Positions 1 to 9,487 of a stretch of DNA of 64,000 nucleotides are shown here, one piece after another (the stretch's first letter is position 1; every line of letters begins with the position of its first letter). The DNA lies in contig JBOFFC010000111.1 of assembly GCA_051648405.1 (NCBI GenBank), positions 1-64,000 of the forward strand, read 5' to 3'. This DNA is from JBOFFC01 sp051648405. GTDB taxonomy: Bacteria > Planctomycetota > Planctomycetia > Pirellulales > Lacipirellulaceae. Both the position numbers and the translations under genes were made by a program. The notes under the pieces were generated by a model. It saw only the letters and a list, made by a program, of their open reading frames with translations. It searched no databases and was not told the DNA's origin.

Positions 1-95
1 GGGACGAACGCCAACGCGTCGAGGGCGAAGGCCGCGAGCCAGCCGACTGTGGCGCACCGCAGCGTACGGAGTCGGAATCGATCCAGGGGCGCCAC
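1..95 (-). CDS. Possible N-terminus of a minus-strand membrane protein, cut by the left edge
   Basis: Reading leftward from a GTG at 93-95, the frame stays open to the edge and begins MAPLDRFRLRTLRC, followed by a hydrophobic stretch rich in Ala, Leu and Phe that could be a signal anchor. An in-frame stop about 70 bases upstream leaves GTG as the only reasonable start. Only about 31 residues are visible, so no family can be named. It may be chance. Confidence 0.3.
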   Translation of the reverse strand, partial: MAPLDRFRLRTLRCATVGWLAAFALDALAFV

Positions 96-455
96 GGGCA
101 GTCGATCGTCGAGGTCGGGAGTGGGGGACGGGGCGGATCGGGCGCGGGGCGGACCGGTCGATTATGGCGTAGGGGGGCCGATCGAGCGACCAAATGGAGA
201 CCGGTGGGGGTGGTGGCGTTTCCTCGGTGTGGGAGGCCGTCGTCAAGGCGGGCTGCCGAAATCGCAAAACAGGGGTTCGGCCGCGCTATTGCGCGACGTT
301 TTTTTCGTTGTGACCGGGCAAGTCGCTTGTTAGCCTGAAAGGTGCTGGAATTCGTTGTTTCTCCGGTGATGCTGCTTCCCCCGCTCGCGTTCCGCCGCAT
401 CGTTCGCGCGGCGCGCGGGACTGTTCACCCCCGTATTTTGCAGAGGACGCTAGTG
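96..455. other. Intergenic region upstream of the PEP-CTERM gene
   Basis: No convincing gene was found here; the open frames lack protein character. The right part holds the candidate promoter described separately and the leader of the gene at 456. Confidence 0.5.
308..336 (+). promoter_or_regulatory. Candidate sigma-70-type promoter
   Basis: TTGTGA (308-313) and TAGCCT (331-336) are separated by 17 bp in a locally AT-rich patch, upstream of the gene at 456. The spacing is ideal but the -10 is weak. Confidence 0.35.
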
Positions 456-1619
456 ATGAGACTCCGACTGACTTCTCTTCTCGCCTCGGTGGCGCTTGCG
501 CTGTCGATGCCGGCCGACGCGGCCCTGGTGTCGCTTGGCACGTTCGGCAACGGCGACGGCTGGCGGGCGCCCAATGAGATCGTGACCGGCGACACCGCCG
601 GCACCGCGACCGGCAGCAATTACAACTACCTGCAGGTCGGCAATCTCGAGCGCGGGATGGCCTACAACCCGTCCACTGGCAAGCTCGTTCTCGTCAGCCG
701 CAACAGCGCCGGCAACGGCATCCGCCTTCTCGACGGCGCGACCGGCGCGGACGTCGGGTTCCTGTCACAGAACCTTTCGGGCAATCCGTCGGTTGTGACG
801 GGGGGCACGTTCGCTTCGAACTCGGTCGGTGTCGCGGCTTCGGGCGAGGTCTACGTCGCCAACTTGGTGAGCCCCGCAACTGCCGCGTACAAGGTCTATC
901 GTTGGTCGACCGAGGCGCAAGGCGCCCCCGACGTGGTGTTCAACGCCGTTGTCGGCGGGTGGGGAGCGGGCACGCCGCGTCTGGGCGACAACATCGACGT
1001 CGTCGGAAGCGGCGCATCGACCAAGATCGTTGCAGGCGCTAGCGGCGTGATTGGCTATGCCATCCTCGACAACCTTGGCGTTGGCACAACGACCGCAACC
1101 GCAGTGCCGTCCTTCGTTCCGGCGGGACCCGCTGCCGGCGACTTCCGCATCGGCGTCACGTTTGGCGCCACCGCGAACGACGTGATCGGCAAGCAAACCG
1201 GGGGGACTCCCGTGGCCGCTCCCGTCCGTGTTACGACCTACTCGGGCGCCGCTGGCGCCGCGGCGGCCGTTTGGACGCTGACCACGGGTGGTGAGGCGGC
1301 GTTGGATTACGCCACGATCGACGGCACGCCGTACCTTGCGTCGGTCGATGCCAATAGCTCGATCGTTCGCGTCTATTCGCTGGCGCTCGGCGGCCCGGTG
1401 CTGCACGCGTCGTTCACATCGACCAGCGGCACGCTGTCGGGCAACGGCAACTCCGCGGGTTCGATCAAGTGGGGCGCCATCAGCCCCGGCCAGGCGACCC
1501 TCTACGCGATGAGCACCAACCAGGGCATCCAGGCCCTGGTGTTCACCGTCCCCGAGCCCGCTTCGGCCTTGCTCGTGTCGCTCGGAATGGTGGTCATGGG
1601 AGGCCGTCGTCGCCGCTAG
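456..1619 (+). CDS. Secreted PEP-CTERM sorting-domain protein of unknown function
   Basis: A 387-residue protein with a signal peptide (residues 1-22: basic MRLR, hydrophobic core, then PADA) and a C-terminal VPEPAS motif, a hydrophobic helix and a terminal RRRR tail. This is the tripartite PEP-CTERM signal, expected to send the protein through exosortase/archaeosortase-type processing at the cell surface. The body is rich in Gly, Ala, Thr and Val with beta-propeller-like spacing; no enzyme motif is visible. The ATG at 456 is chosen because an AGAGGA-like ribosome site lies about 8 bases upstream and the signal peptide starts there; the frame is open further upstream but without protein character. 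A strong terminator follows. Confidence 0.85.
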   Translation: MRLRLTSLLASVALALSMPADAALVSLGTFGNGDGWRAPNEIVTGDTAGTATGSNYNYLQVGNLERGMAYNPSTGKLVLVSRNSAGNGIRLLDGATGADVGFLSQNLSGNPSVVTGGTFASNSVGVAASGEVYVANLVSPATAAYKVYRWSTEAQGAPDVVFNAVVGGWGAGTPRLGDNIDVVGSGASTKIVAGASGVIGYAILDNLGVGTTTATAVPSFVPAGPAAGDFRIGVTFGATANDVIGKQTGGTPVAAPVRVTTYSGAAGAAAAVWTLTTGGEAALDYATIDGTPYLASVDANSSIVRVYSLALGGPVLHASFTSTSGTLSGNGNSAGSIKWGAISPGQATLYAMSTNQGIQALVFTVPEPASALLVSLGMVVMGGRRRR

Positions 1620-1655
1620 GCGATCCGAGGACGCACTCTCGCTACTGACAATCGA

Positions 1656-1690
1656 AAGCCGCCCCGGCCTTGTGCCGGGGCGGCTTTTTT
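1656..1690 (+). terminator. Rho-independent terminator after the PEP-CTERM gene
   Basis: A perfect 13-bp stem (1656-1668 with 1674-1686) and a 5-base loop are followed by a run of T to 1690. It lies 36 bp after the stop codon at 1619. Confidence 0.92.
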
Positions 1691-1969
1691 CGTGCGCCGA
1701 CCCGACCTCGGGTAGCGCGAACGAAGGAGGAGACAAGGGGACGAAGGAGGACGACGGGGGGATGCTTCCCGGTTCGGCGCGAGCCCTCGGCTCTCCCCGT
1801 CATCCCCCCATCCCCTCTTCGTAAGCGTCGCCCTAAGCGTCGCCGCGGCGGGGGGCTGGCTCGCTCCCCGGGGGTGGGAGAGAATCCGGCGCTCGCGAGG
1901 CGGTCGGGGCTCCTTCCGGGGGAGCGCCCGCCGCGCGAACCCTCCCAACGCCAGCCCACCGAAGACGCC
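1691..1969. other. Leader region of enolase
   Basis: Purine-rich (AGGAGG/AAGGAGG-like runs) then GC-rich sequence between the terminator and the enolase start. The enolase frame is open through it but the translation lacks protein character. No promoter or RNA fold was recognised. Confidence 0.45.
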
Positions 1970-3247
<1,278 letters not shown>

Positions 3248-3249
3248 CG

Positions 3250-3319
3250 GTAGGGTGCATGCAATGCACCGCCCTCAGGGAGAGTAGTCCAAGCAGATGG
3301 TGCATTTCATGCACCCTAC
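3250..3319. repeat. Inverted pair of REP elements between eno and the RAYT pseudogene
   Basis: A 21-bp unit starting GTAGGGTGCATGCAATG at 3250-3270 is repeated in inverted orientation at 3299-3319 with one mismatch, leaving a 28-base loop. The arms can form a long hairpin immediately after enolase. A third copy lies at 3882-3903, beyond the RAYT gene. Confidence 0.9.
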
Positions 3320-3885
3320 GCCCGGACCTGACTCGGAAGCCCAACTACCGCCGGTGGTACGTCGAGGGGGGGACCGTCTTCTTCACGGTGGTCACTTACC
3401 ACCGGCGCCCGCTGTTCGCCGACGTCGGCGCGCGGCGTCTGCTCGGTGAGTGCGTGCGCCGCGTTCGTAGTGATCTGCCGTTCGATTCCGTTGCCTGGGT
3501 GCTGCTCCCCGATCACTTGCACGCCGTGTGGTCGATGCCACGGGGGGACGCGGACTACTCGACGCGTTGGAAGAAGATCAAGCGCGACTTCACCGTGGCG
3601 TGGATCGCTTCCGGAGGAGTCCCGACGCGGACCAGCACGGCGCAGCGCGACCGTCGTGAGCGGGGAGTCTGGCAGCGGCGGTTCTTCGAGCACCAAGTTC
3701 GCGACGAGCAAGAGTTGTCGTCGATCGGTGACTACATCCACTACAACCCTGTGAAGTACGGGCTGGTCGAGCGCCCAATCGACTGACCGGCATCGACGTT
3801 CGGGCGGTTCGTCGCGGTCGGCGAGTACGACCCCGAGTGGGGCCGTTCGTCGGCCGCCGGCGAGCTAGGTTTCGACGCCGAGTAG
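3259..3885 (+). pseudogene. REP-associated tyrosine (Y1, RAYT) transposase, degenerate
   Basis: The family consists of HUH/Y1 enzymes that cut REP hairpins. Visible are NYRRWYVEGGT, the metal-binding His pair in LLPDHLHAVW, and the catalytic-Tyr helix GDYIHYNPVKYGLV. Two lesions are seen. Where relatives have the initiator Met of MPNYRR there is AAG (3337-3339), so the only ATG lies inside the upstream REP (3259). An in-frame TGA at 3784-3786 stands where a Trp is expected; the same frame then continues with STFGRFVAVGEYDPEWG, typical of the family C-terminus, to a TAG at 3883 supplied by the next REP. The core fold is complete, so decay looks recent. Confidence 0.85.
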
Positions 3886-3903
3886 GGTGCATGCAATGCA
3901 CCG
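3882..3903 (+). repeat. Third REP copy, downstream of the RAYT pseudogene
   Basis: 22 bp identical to 3250-3271, in the same orientation. Its TAG (3883-3885) closes the RAYT reading frame. Confidence 0.9.
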
Positions 3904-3920
3904 ACCCCTCCCAGGCAGCC

Positions 3921-3970
3921 ACAAAAACAAGACCGCCCGGAGTCGCACAGGTGCGTCTCCGGGCGGTTTG
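3921..3970 (-). terminator. Rho-independent terminator for the small Lys-rich gene and cold-shock gene
   Basis: An 11-bp stem (3932-3942 with 3957-3967) and a 14-base loop are followed on the minus strand by TCTTGTTTTTG. It lies about 40 bp beyond the stop codon at 4010. Confidence 0.8.
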
Positions 3971-4009
3971 TTCGTTGATCGGCGCCGCTCGTTCCTGGGA
4001 GCGGTCAGC

Positions 4010-4120
4010 CTACTTGCTGTTCTTCTTTTCGATCCGCACTTTGCGCTTTTCTTTGGGGGACAGCAGGGCCTTCTTTTGAGGTTCCCGCTTGCCCTTGTCC
4101 TTGCTCCCCTTGTCGCCCAT
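4010..4120 (-). CDS. 36-residue lysine-rich small basic protein
   Basis: The frame reads MGDKGSKDKGKREPQKKALL, then ends SPKEKRKVRIEKKNSK: about 40% Lys plus Arg, no hydrophobic core and no Cys. An AGGAG-like ribosome site sits about 8 bases upstream of the ATG. It lies between cspA-like gene 4185-4382 (64-bp gap, same strand) and a clear terminator, so the two are probably co-transcribed. Small MGDK-starting basic proteins are, to my knowledge, common in planctomycete genomes but uncharacterised. Composition suggests nucleic-acid or ribosome binding; that is inference. Confidence 0.75.
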   Translation of the reverse strand: MGDKGSKDKGKREPQKKALLSPKEKRKVRIEKKNSK

Positions 4121-4184
4121 GGCGTGCGTCTCCGTTCGACAACTGGCGATTCAGACAGGTTTGGTCTCTGGCGCTCGCGCGAGA

Positions 4185-4382
4185 TCAGGCGGGGCGGACG
4201 TTCTCAGCCCGCGGACCCTTCGGGCCCTGACCGGCGGTGTAGGTCACCTTCTGCCCTTCGCGGAGGTCGTCGTAGGCGATCCCCTCAACGTTCGAGTGGT
4301 GGAAGAACAGGTCCTTCTCCCCCGCAACGCTGATGAAACCAAAACCCTTGTCGGTCAGCCGCTTGATCGTACCTTCAGCCAT
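4185..4382 (-). CDS. Cold-shock domain protein (CspA family)
   Basis: A 65-residue single cold-shock domain, the usual length. It starts MAEGTIKRLTDKGFGFI, with RNP-1-like KGFGFI and RNP-2-like DLFFHHS, and ends in GPKGPRAENV as in the family. It is expected to bind single-stranded RNA or DNA as an RNA chaperone in the cytoplasm. It is followed by the 36-residue basic protein gene and a shared terminator. Cold-shock genes are often regulated through long 5' leaders; the 478-bp gap upstream would allow this, but no specific fold was identified. Confidence 0.95.
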   Translation of the reverse strand: MAEGTIKRLTDKGFGFISVAGEKDLFFHHSNVEGIAYDDLREGQKVTYTAGQGPKGPRAENVRPA

Positions 4383-4860
4383 TACTAAGTCTCTTCACAC
4401 GAAAACCTGAACGCACGGGGTTTGCTCCGGACCAACAGGGTCCGGACCCCCCGAAGCCAAAGCTGAATCGTAGCAAAGACCGGCCGAAGGACCGCGCCTA
4501 TTTTGGCCCGATTCCGGATTTTTGGCGGGCGAAACGCCCGATTGGGCCGGCCGAGCCGACTCCGCGGCCCCCCGAGGCGCCCTGGCCGGGTGAGCGATCG
4601 CCGCGGCACAATCGACGCCCCTGGCTCGCCCGGAGCCCGGCGAACCGTGGTTAATCCGCCGGCGTACCCGGGGTGGCGTTCTCGCCGGGGCCACGACGAG
4701 TTCGCCCAGGCCACGCGATTTGCCCCGTTTCGCCCCGACGCGGAGGCCTTGCAGCCTTCCGAACTGACGAGACGGGCCCCGCCGCGACCCCCCCGCCGCG
4801 ACCCTCCCGCCGACTTCCCCGCCCCATCATCGGCCCCCCTAAAATCATCGGAGCCCCGCC
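4383..4860. other. Divergent intergenic region between the cold-shock gene and the OYE gene
   Basis: 478 bp with no supported gene. Short open frames on both strands are Arg/Pro-rich shadows of GC-rich DNA. It must contain the cold-shock promoter and leader and the OYE promoter; no clear hexamers were recognised. Confidence 0.5.
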
Positions 4861-5958
4861 ATGCCCTCGCCCCAGTTGCTCTCCCCGTTCGACCTGGCCG
4901 GACTCGCGCTCAAGAACCGGGTCGTGCTGGCGCCGATGACCCGCGCCCGAGCTGGTAAAGAACGCGTCCCCACCGACTTGATGGCGAAGTACTACGCGCA
5001 GCGGGCTTCGGCGGGCCTCGTCCTCACCGAGGCGACGACGATCTCCGAGCAGGCCAACGGTTGGAACGAGTCGGCGGGGATCTACAACGATACGCAGGCC
5101 GACGGTTGGAAGAAGGCTGTCGCGGCCGTTCACGACGCCGGTGGCGTGATCTTTTGCCAGTTGTGGCACTGCGGTCGCGCGTCGCACAGCGCGTTCCACG
5201 CCGGCCTGCCCGCTGTCGCACCGTCGGCGATCGCGATCAACGGCGAGTACATCCACACCCCCGAGGGGAAGAAGCCGCACGAGACGCCCCGCCCCCTTGA
5301 GGCGAGTGAGGTCCCGGCAGTCGTCGCCGACTACGTCGCCGCCGCCCGGCGCGCGGAGGCCGCGGGCTTCGACGGCGTCGAGGTCCACGGGGCCAACGGC
5401 TACTTGATCGACACGTTCTTGCAGTCGAAGACCAACCAGCGGACCGACGCGTACGGCGGCTCGCTCGACAACCGTTTCCGGTTCCTCGCCGAGGTGCTGG
5501 CCGGCGTCACGTCGGTGTTCCCGGCCAACCGTGTCGGGGTGCGGCTCTCCCCCAACGGCGTGTACAACGACATGGGGTCGCCCGACTACCGCGAGACGTT
5601 CCTCGGCGTCGCCGAGCGGCTCGACCGCTTCGGCCTCGCCTACTTGCACGTGATGGACGGGCTCGCGTTCGGGTTCCACGAGCTGGGGACACCGATGACA
5701 CTGGCCGAGTTCCGCGTGGTCTTCCACGGCGCGCTGATGGCGAACTGCGGTTACACCCAGGAGACGGCCGAGGGGGCGATCGCGGCGGGGGACGCCGACC
5801 TGGTGTCGTTCGGGCGTCCGTTTATCTCGAACCCCGACCTGGTCGATCGGTTCGCGAACGACTGGCCGCTCGCCGAGCCGGCGGAAATCGCCGCGTGGTA
5901 CACGCCGGGCGAGAAGGGCTACGCCGACTGGCCGACGTACAAGCCCGGTGTGGCGTAA
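4861..5958 (+). CDS. Old Yellow Enzyme-family alkene reductase (NemA-like)
   Basis: A 365-residue FMN-dependent TIM-barrel ene-reductase, which reduces activated C=C bonds (enones, maleimides) and nitro compounds with NAD(P)H in the cytosol. It starts SPFDLAGLALKNRVVLAPMT, the FMN-binding first strand. QLWHCGRAS follows, then the substrate-anion pair His176/Asn179 in EVHGANGYLID, the QSKTNQRTDAYGGS loop, RVGVRLSP (FMN phosphate side) and a late DLVSFGRPFISNPDL strand. Length and motif order are those of classical NemA/MorB. It stands alone, converging on lexA. The substrate cannot be told from sequence. Confidence 0.93.
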   Translation: MPSPQLLSPFDLAGLALKNRVVLAPMTRARAGKERVPTDLMAKYYAQRASAGLVLTEATTISEQANGWNESAGIYNDTQADGWKKAVAAVHDAGGVIFCQLWHCGRASHSAFHAGLPAVAPSAIAINGEYIHTPEGKKPHETPRPLEASEVPAVVADYVAAARRAEAAGFDGVEVHGANGYLIDTFLQSKTNQRTDAYGGSLDNRFRFLAEVLAGVTSVFPANRVGVRLSPNGVYNDMGSPDYRETFLGVAERLDRFGLAYLHVMDGLAFGFHELGTPMTLAEFRVVFHGALMANCGYTQETAEGAIAAGDADLVSFGRPFISNPDLVDRFANDWPLAEPAEIAAWYTPGEKGYADWPTYKPGVA

Positions 5959-5993
5959 AGCGGCGCGGAGTGCCGAGGTGCACGGAAGCGCAA

Positions 5994-6035
5994 TGGAAAA
6001 ATCCCCCCCCTCCTCCGCTTGCGGCGGAGGGGGGG
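5994..6035 (-). terminator. Rho-independent terminator after lexA
   Basis: A GC-rich 12-bp stem (6007-6018 with 6024-6035, one T:G wobble) is followed on the minus strand by ATTTTTCC. It lies 10 bp after the lexA stop codon, between two converging genes. Confidence 0.8.
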
Positions 6036-6044
6036 CCGCGCCGT

Positions 6045-6656
6045 TCAGATCCGTCGAATGACTCCGGTCACGACGCCGAGCACCTGCACGTTGCGGCAGT
6101 AGATCGGCTTCATCGAGCTGTTGGCGGGCTGCAAGCGGACGCGGCCTTGCTCGGGGTGCCAGTACTTGAGCGTCGAGTCCCCTTCGTCGGTGAGCGCGAC
6201 GACGATGTCCCCTTTGTGGGCGGTCTTCGTGCGTCGGCAGATCACCAGGTCGCCGTCGGCGATCTGGGCCTCGATCATCGAGTCCCCCTTCACGCGGAGC
6301 GCGAACAGGTTCTTCTTCGTCGGAAACCAGTCGGCGAACTCGAAGCGTTCCCCCTGCTCGATCGCCTCGGTCAGGTTCCCCGCCGCGATGGCGCCCACCA
6401 GCGGCAGGCCGGTCTCCGACATCGCCTCGGGGGCGAGCTGGATCGCCCGGCTGCGGTTGGGTTCGCGGGTGATCAGCCCCTTCTTCTCGAGGGCCTTCAG
6501 GTGGCACATCACCCCGTTGGGGGAGGCGATCTTGAACTCGTCGCCGATCTCACGCACGGTGGGGCCGTAGCCGCGGCTCTCGATCTTGTCGCGGATGAAG
6601 TCGAGCACTTCCGCCTGGCGGGCGGTGAGGCTGTCGAGTGAGACGGTGCGTTCCAT
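6045..6656 (-). CDS. lexA: LexA SOS-response repressor
   Basis: A 203-residue protein: N-terminal winged helix (LTARQAEVLDFI, GYGPTVREIGDEFKI, SPNGVMCHLKALEKKG) and C-terminal S24 autoprotease. The self-cleavage site is Ala92-Gly93 (AIAAGNL), with the Ser126/Lys164 dyad in GDSMIEA and TLKYWH. RecA filaments should trigger cleavage and derepress DNA-repair genes. The ATG at 6656 gives the canonical start; an upstream in-frame extension is not conserved. No SOS box was recognised in the divergent region (6657-6953), and planctomycete boxes are not well known to me. Confidence 0.96.
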   Translation of the reverse strand: MERTVSLDSLTARQAEVLDFIRDKIESRGYGPTVREIGDEFKIASPNGVMCHLKALEKKGLITREPNRSRAIQLAPEAMSETGLPLVGAIAAGNLTEAIEQGERFEFADWFPTKKNLFALRVKGDSMIEAQIADGDLVICRRTKTAHKGDIVVALTDEGDSTLKYWHPEQGRVRLQPANSSMKPIYCRNVQVLGVVTGVIRRI

Positions 6657-6953
6657 GGAAGAGGTCGCGTGTGCGAAGGGGGGGTACGGCTCGGCGCCGT
6701 TTTGCAGGGTGCAGTGGTGGCGCGGCCGCGTTGGCGGGTAGACCGTTGTGGCAAGCAAGACCGTGCGGGTCGCGGTCGTTGGTTCGATCCCGGCTCGTCG
6801 AGGCCGCCGCTAGCTCCGGTCGCGATTCCGCCGCTAGGGATTGCCGGTCGGTGGCGTACAATCACGGGGCGCCCCGCATTAGGGCTGGTTCGGCTACGAC
6901 GCCGCGTGGCGTTGAGCCGATTGTGCTATACACCTGTTTATTGTCAAGAGCGG
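6657..6953. other. Divergent region between lexA and the protease pair
   Basis: No gene is supported. TATACA (6927-6932) is a plausible -10 for the protease operon. TACACCTG occurs twice in direct orientation (6929-6936 and 6957-6964), 28 bp apart, straddling the start codon of the next gene, and could be an operator. A stretch near 6781 resembles a tRNA T-loop but no tRNA folds. Confidence 0.4.
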
Positions 6954-8108
6954 ATGTACACCTGCGCCCCGATTCGCCGAAGAAGCGGCCCCGCGACGGC
7001 GCGGCGAGGGCTTTGGCGCCACGGTTGGTGGGGTTTCGCCGTCGCGGCCGCCCTGGCAACGACCCATGCCGACGCCGCCGAGCCGGCGTCGCTCGGAGTC
7101 TCGTTGAAGAAGTTCGATGGCGGCGTGAGGCCCAAGTCGGTCGAGGACCTCAAGTCGCTGCAGGCCGCCGTCCGGCGCGTGGTCCGCGCTTGCGAGCCGG
7201 CCACGGTTCAGGTCGAGCTGGGCGAGTCGGTCGGCTCGGGAGTGGTCGTTTCGGCCCACGGCCTGGTGCTCACGGCCGGGCACGTCAGCTTCGAGCCGAA
7301 CCAGAAAGTCTGGCTCCGCTTCGCCGACGGTCCGCGCTACGAAGGGCTCACCCTCGGCGTGAACCACCCGGTCGATAGCGGCGCGGTGCAGATCACGAGT
7401 CCCCCCCCCGACGAGGCGGGCTGGCCATTCGTCCCGCTGTCGGAAGAGGACGTCGAGGCGGGCGACTGGGTCGTCGCGATGGGGCAACCCAACGGGTTCG
7501 TCCGTGGACGGACGCCTCCGGTTCGGCTCGGGCGGGTGCTGCAGTCGAAGGACGACACGCTGGGGACCGACGCGACGCTGGTCGGCGGAGACTCGGGGGG
7601 GCCGCTGATGAACCTGCAAGGCGCGGTCGTCGGGATCCACAGCCGGATCGGCGCGCGGATCACCAGCAACTACCACGTGAAAGCCTCGGCGTTCCGACGC
7701 GACTGGAACGCACTGATGGCGGGTCAACTCGATGGCATCCCCGACGGCGAAGACGCCTGGGACTGGGGGCCGCTGGCGGGGATCGCGGTCCGCGAGCGCG
7801 GCGCCGGGCTTGTCGTCTCGCAAGTGTTCACCGGGTCGCCGGCGGAGGAGGCAGGGTTCCAAGGGGGAGACGTCGTGGTCAGCGTCGGCGGGCGTGCCGT
7901 CGAGACGATCATCGAGCTCGGTCGGATCGCGCGGGGGCTCGAGCCGTACGAACGGGTTGCCATCGTCGTCCGCCGGGCCGCGGGCGAGCGGACGCTGAGC
8001 CTGTGGATCGGCCGCGGATCGCGCGGCTACCCGGGGGTCGATCCCGAAGCGTTCCAGCCCGGTTCGCTTGGCGCGTTCGCGCCCCGGTCGCGGGGGGAAG
8101 CCGAGTGA
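6954..8108 (+). CDS. HtrA/DegP-like trypsin-fold serine protease with PDZ domain
   Basis: A 384-residue periplasmic protease. An N-terminal hydrophobic segment (about residues 22-38, then HADAAEP) fits a signal peptide. The catalytic triad is complete: His110 in VLTAGHV, Asp141 in HPVDSGAVQI and Ser214 in GGDSGGPL. One PDZ domain follows (about residues 275-360; AGIAVRERGAGLVVSQV onward, GDVVVSVGGR). It should degrade or chaperone misfolded envelope proteins. ATG 6954 is chosen because it precedes the signal peptide; the frame is open upstream without protein character. The next gene overlaps its stop by 4 bp and encodes a dead paralogue. Confidence 0.88.
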   Translation: MYTCAPIRRRSGPATARRGLWRHGWWGFAVAAALATTHADAAEPASLGVSLKKFDGGVRPKSVEDLKSLQAAVRRVVRACEPATVQVELGESVGSGVVVSAHGLVLTAGHVSFEPNQKVWLRFADGPRYEGLTLGVNHPVDSGAVQITSPPPDEAGWPFVPLSEEDVEAGDWVVAMGQPNGFVRGRTPPVRLGRVLQSKDDTLGTDATLVGGDSGGPLMNLQGAVVGIHSRIGARITSNYHVKASAFRRDWNALMAGQLDGIPDGEDAWDWGPLAGIAVRERGAGLVVSQVFTGSPAEEAGFQGGDVVVSVGGRAVETIIELGRIARGLEPYERVAIVVRRAAGERTLSLWIGRGSRGYPGVDPEAFQPGSLGAFAPRSRGEAE

Positions 8109-9298
8109 AGACGCCAAGCATCGCGCTCGCGCCGGTTGTGGCGCTCGTGCTCGCACTCGTAGGGGTCGCCCAAGCCCAGCGCGACAGCGCCCCGCAAGAC
8201 TCCCCCGCCGATCGCTTCCGCGACGCGGTGCAAGACGTGTTCGAGCGTGTCTGGGTGCCGAGCTCGCGCTACACCGACGGCCCGCACACACGCCAGGCGT
8301 TTCGCGAGGTGGTCGCCGACACCCGCAAGGCGACCGTCGAGGTCCGTCACAAAGGGCGCCAAGTGGCGCTGGGGGGGATCGTCGGCCCCGACGGCTGGAT
8401 CGTCACCAAAGCGAGCCTGATGGAAGGCGACGTCACGTGCCGGCTGGCCGACCGGCGCGAGCTCCCCGCACGGCTGGTCGGCGTCGATCGCGAGTGCGAC
8501 CTCGCGATGCTGAAGATCGACGCGACGGGATTGGCGACGATCGACCTGCGCGGGGGCGAGTCGGTCGAACCTCGGATGTTCGTTTCGACCACGGCTAAGC
8601 GAGCCGGCCTGGCGGGGGACGCCAGCGGATCGCCCGAACAGCTGGACGGCCAGCCCGCCGCGTCACCCCAGCCGGGGGACTTCGTCGCCACGGTCGGCCT
8701 GGGGCGCGAGCCGGCGGCGATCGGCGTTGTGAGCGTCGGCCCGCGCACCATCCCGCGCATGGCGGGGATCCTGGGGATCCGCATGGAGGAGACCGGCATC
8801 GGGGGGGTGCTCGTGGGGCAGGTCTACCCGGGGACGGGCGCCGCCCGTGCCGGGGTCGAGTCGGGGGACCTTGTGCTGCGGATCGAAGGGGTCGCCGTCG
8901 AGTCGCTGGAAGCGCTCAAGAATCAAGTGCAGCGGTACAACCCGGGGGACCGGATCGAGGTCGTCGTGCGGCGCGGCGAGCGCGAGCTGCGCAAGCGTGC
9001 GGTCCTCTCGGGGACCGTGCGCGACTTCGGCGTGAGCCGCTCGCAGTACCAGAACAGCCTCGGGGGGGAGCTCACCGAGCGCCGCTTCGGGTTTCCCAGC
9101 GCGCTGCAGCACGACACGGTGCTGAGCCCCCGGGAGTGCGGCGGTCCGATCGTCGACCTCGACGGCCGCGTGGTGGGCTTCAACATCGCCCGCGCCGGGC
9201 GCACTGAGAGCTACGCCCTGCCACGGGCGGAGGTGAGCGAGCGCCTGGTGGACCTGATGTCGGGGCGGCTGGCGCCGCGGGCTGAGTCTGCCCTTTGA
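8105..9298 (+). CDS. HtrA-like pseudoprotease with PDZ domain
   Basis: A 397-residue secreted paralogue of the preceding protease, starting at GTG 8105 within the GTGA overlap. It has a signal peptide (MKTPSIALAPVVALVLALVG, ending AQAQ) and a trypsin-like fold, but the triad is broken. The expected TAGHV reads VTKASLM (Ser104 at the His position) and the expected GNSGGP reads RECGGP (Cys345 at the Ser position); only Asp132 in DLAMLKID remains. A PDZ domain lies in the middle (MEETGIGGVLVGQVYPGTGA, GDLVLRIEG). Cys without His is unlikely to be catalytic, so a regulatory, scaffolding or substrate-binding role alongside its partner is inferred. Confidence 0.85.
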   Translation: MKTPSIALAPVVALVLALVGVAQAQRDSAPQDSPADRFRDAVQDVFERVWVPSSRYTDGPHTRQAFREVVADTRKATVEVRHKGRQVALGGIVGPDGWIVTKASLMEGDVTCRLADRRELPARLVGVDRECDLAMLKIDATGLATIDLRGGESVEPRMFVSTTAKRAGLAGDASGSPEQLDGQPAASPQPGDFVATVGLGREPAAIGVVSVGPRTIPRMAGILGIRMEETGIGGVLVGQVYPGTGAARAGVESGDLVLRIEGVAVESLEALKNQVQRYNPGDRIEVVVRRGERELRKRAVLSGTVRDFGVSRSQYQNSLGGELTERRFGFPSALQHDTVLSPRECGGPIVDLDGRVVGFNIARAGRTESYALPRAEVSERLVDLMSGRLAPRAESAL

Positions 9299-9448
9299 GG
9301 GGCACCCGCCGCGCTTGGTATCGAGTCAGGCGTAGCGGTCGGGGTCGGTCTAGCCGGTCTGTAGCGGTTGACGGGCGAATGAGGCGACGCGGGGCACATC
9401 GAAGCGCGCGGCTGACCGCTGCGGGGGGCCCAGTGCGGCGTGCCGATG

Positions 9449-9454
9449 TAGACT
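9449..9454 (+). promoter_or_regulatory. Candidate -10 element for the pseudopilin gene
   Basis: TAGACT sits 33 bp before ATG 9488. No good -35 is seen. It gives weak support for the upstream start. Confidence 0.3.
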
Positions 9455-9487
9455 TGCGGCATTCCGCCCCGCAAGCTTCGTTTCGCA

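Noticed and set aside
6720..6812. tRNA-like segment with GGTTCGATCC and a possible class II length
   Set aside because: The T-loop is convincing, but no matching acceptor, D and anticodon stems could be folded together; at best a remnant.
6929..6964. TACACCTG direct repeats as a LexA box
   Set aside because: Not palindromic, one copy lies inside the coding region, and no known SOS-box consensus matches; noted only as a possible operator.
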